A program made the position numbers and the translations under genes. A DNA stretch of 64,000 nt, taken from Castor canadensis (lineage: Eukaryota > Chordata > Mammalia > Rodentia > Castoridae). Every line of letters begins with the position of its first letter. Positions within the stretch are counted from its first letter, which is position 1. The notes under the pieces are model-generated. The model was not told where the DNA came from. It worked only from the letters and a program-made list of their open reading frames with translations, and ran no database searches. Positions 62,586 through 64,000 of this stretch are shown here, piece by piece. Location: contig NC_133396.1 in assembly GCF_047511655.1 (NCBI RefSeq), forward strand, positions 134,611,490 through 134,675,489, written 5' to 3'.

Positions 62586-63109
62586 AGAAAAACCAAAGAA
62601 AAGAGTAAAATCTTAAACTTGTCAAGGAAAAAGACAAATTCATCTAAAAAGAAGTAATGCTTTTAGACTTACAGCAGACTTCTCAATAGCAGTAATAAAG
62701 AAAATGTCAAAAGATCAATTTTCAGAAAGCTATAATTACCTGACTAGAATCCTATGTGCAGAAATAACTTTTCAAGAATAAGGGCTTGAGAGATTTTGGC
62801 ACTGTAGAGTCACTTTAATAAAAAAAAAAAAGACATACTTCATAAAAAGGAAGGTGATCCTGGATACGGTATCCAGGATGAAAGAAAAATGGAGAAAATG
62901 GAGAAAGTACATAGACGAGTATGAACAGTGACTAGGAAACAGCAAGAAAATAAACTTATGCAGTTTAAATGCATTCATGTGTGTCATGGCACACAAAAGA
63001 CAAGGTAATCATGTGCCAGAATGAGGAAAGAGTGATTAAACTAATGTCTTACAGGTTCCTTGCAGCATCCAGGAGAATGGACAGGTGGTAACCAGCTATG
63101 TAGTTTTCT

Positions 63110-63330
63110 TTCTTTTTTTTTGGTGGTACTGGTGTTTGACGTCAGGACCTCATGTTGCTAGGCAGGCACTCTACCACTTGAGCTGTGCACCCTGTTTTAG
63201 TTGTTTTTCAGATAGGGTCTCATACCTTTTGGCCTCGTGCTGGCCTTGGACCATGATCCTTCTACCTCCACTTTCCAAGTTAGGTGGAATTATAGATATG
63301 TGCCACGACACCCAGCCCTGTGTAACTTTC
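63110..63330 (-). mobile_element. Dimeric SINE (ID-like plus B1-like), minus strand
   Basis: T run, then ggtggtactggtgtttgacg, caggcactctaccacttgag, cagatagggtctcatacc and tgtgccacgacacccagc. It is the clearest minus-strand copy of the dimer. The ORFs over it are incidental. Confidence 0.85.
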
Positions 63331-63734
63331 TTGATAGAGCGACATGGTTAGGCTTACATGCCTTGTTTTTAAACCAATGCCAAGTGTTGCTACAAAGGCA
63401 TGTTGCCACATGTAAGTGTAATCCATTGGCTTTAAGCAAGATATTATTAAATCACATGAAAGGGCTAAAGTGTCAGACTCAAACTTCTTTGAAAAAGGGG
63501 AGCAATTCTAGTGCCAGAGAATAGCTTCTTTCTCTATGAGTTTCCTCCTGTATTTACCCCTTCCTGACTTATTGCCCTGTGGATTTCAGACTTGCTATGT
63601 GGTATGCACAATTTTAGGCAAGTCTAAAGAAATCACTTTCAAGATGGCTAGATTTTCAGGTAGTTATATGGACCAACTGATTGGCCTGATAGATAATCTA
63701 CTAATTAGGCTTTTCTGGTTGGACTCTTGACTAC

Positions 63735-64000
63735 GATCTCAATGTTTGTATCTTCACCATACTTCACATGCTTAGACCTAATCATTAATGTGATGGTATT
63801 AGGAGGTAAGTATTTTGGGAAGTGGTGAGGTCATGAAGGTGTGGTTTAATGAATGGGATCAGTGTTCTTATAAAAGAAGCTGCCTTGTCCCTGCCATCAA
63901 GTGAGGACATGACATGAAGGTGCCATCTATAAACCAGAATGCAGACCTCACTAGACATTGAACTTTGACTTCCCAGACTCTAGAACTGTGAGAAACAAAT
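63735..64000 (+). mobile_element. MaLR-like LTR remnant
   Basis: The segment aatgtgatggtattaggagg, ttcttataaaagaagctgcc, aggtgccatctataaaccag and tctagaactgtgagaaacaa follows a well-known old mammalian LTR-type repeat of the ERVL-MaLR kind. It runs off the window edge. It has no coding content. Confidence 0.55.

Noticed and set aside
57668..64000. Search for the CFH signal-peptide exon
   Set aside because: No minus-strand ATG followed by a hydrophobic stretch and a donor with the right phase was recognised. In human the first intron is about 20 kb, so the exon is expected outside the window.

Overview
This is a window of mammalian nuclear DNA. It is AT-rich, intron-dominated and crowded with L1 and tRNA/7SL-derived SINE copies. 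The one gene I can support is complement factor H (CFH), on the minus strand. The many ID-like SINEs (ending in variants of gagttcaaaccccag), alone or joined to a B1-like unit, and a recurring L1 3' end suggest a rodent. A non-murine rodent of the squirrel or beaver/kangaroo-rat branches fits best, but the species is an inference.

The gene runs from high to low coordinates. Twenty-one coding exons lie between 57667 and 8591 and encode all 20 short consensus repeats (SCR, also CCP or sushi domains) of the mature protein. Every SCR has its four cysteines, every intron is GT-AG, and all exons join in one open frame (3665 nt including the stop; about 1221 residues after the signal peptide). All junctions are phase 1 except the one inside SCR2, which is phase 2 as in the human gene. 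The signal-peptide exon is not visible and should lie beyond 64000. Known roles of the family: SCR1-4 carry C3b binding, decay acceleration and factor I cofactor activity; SCR6-7 and SCR19-20 bind host polyanions; SCR19-20 also bind C3d.

Layout: 1-6700 holds old minus-strand L1 sequence with younger insertions, 3' of the gene. 6700-8345 is AT-rich flank. 8345-8796 is the last exon and 3' UTR. 8797-26456 holds exons SCR20 to SCR8 with moderate introns and old plus-strand L1. The 11.3 kb intron 26457-37720 holds nested L1s. 37721-57667 holds exons SCR7 to SCR1, with a 3.6 kb L1 (41025-44599) between SCR6 and SCR5 and a 2.0 kb L1 (48246-50230) between SCR5 and SCR4. 57668-64000 is the 3' part of intron 1, with old L1, SINEs and a MaLR-like LTR remnant.

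I found no prokaryotic features, CRISPR, RNA genes or second gene. The points most worth a second look are: an 8-residue lengthening of SCR15; substitutions at residues of SCR1, SCR7 and SCR20 that matter in human factor H; a possible short SCR1-7 isoform made by reading into the intron after SCR7; and a set of related L1 3' ends in both orientations, several with target-site duplications, including one of only about 67 bp.
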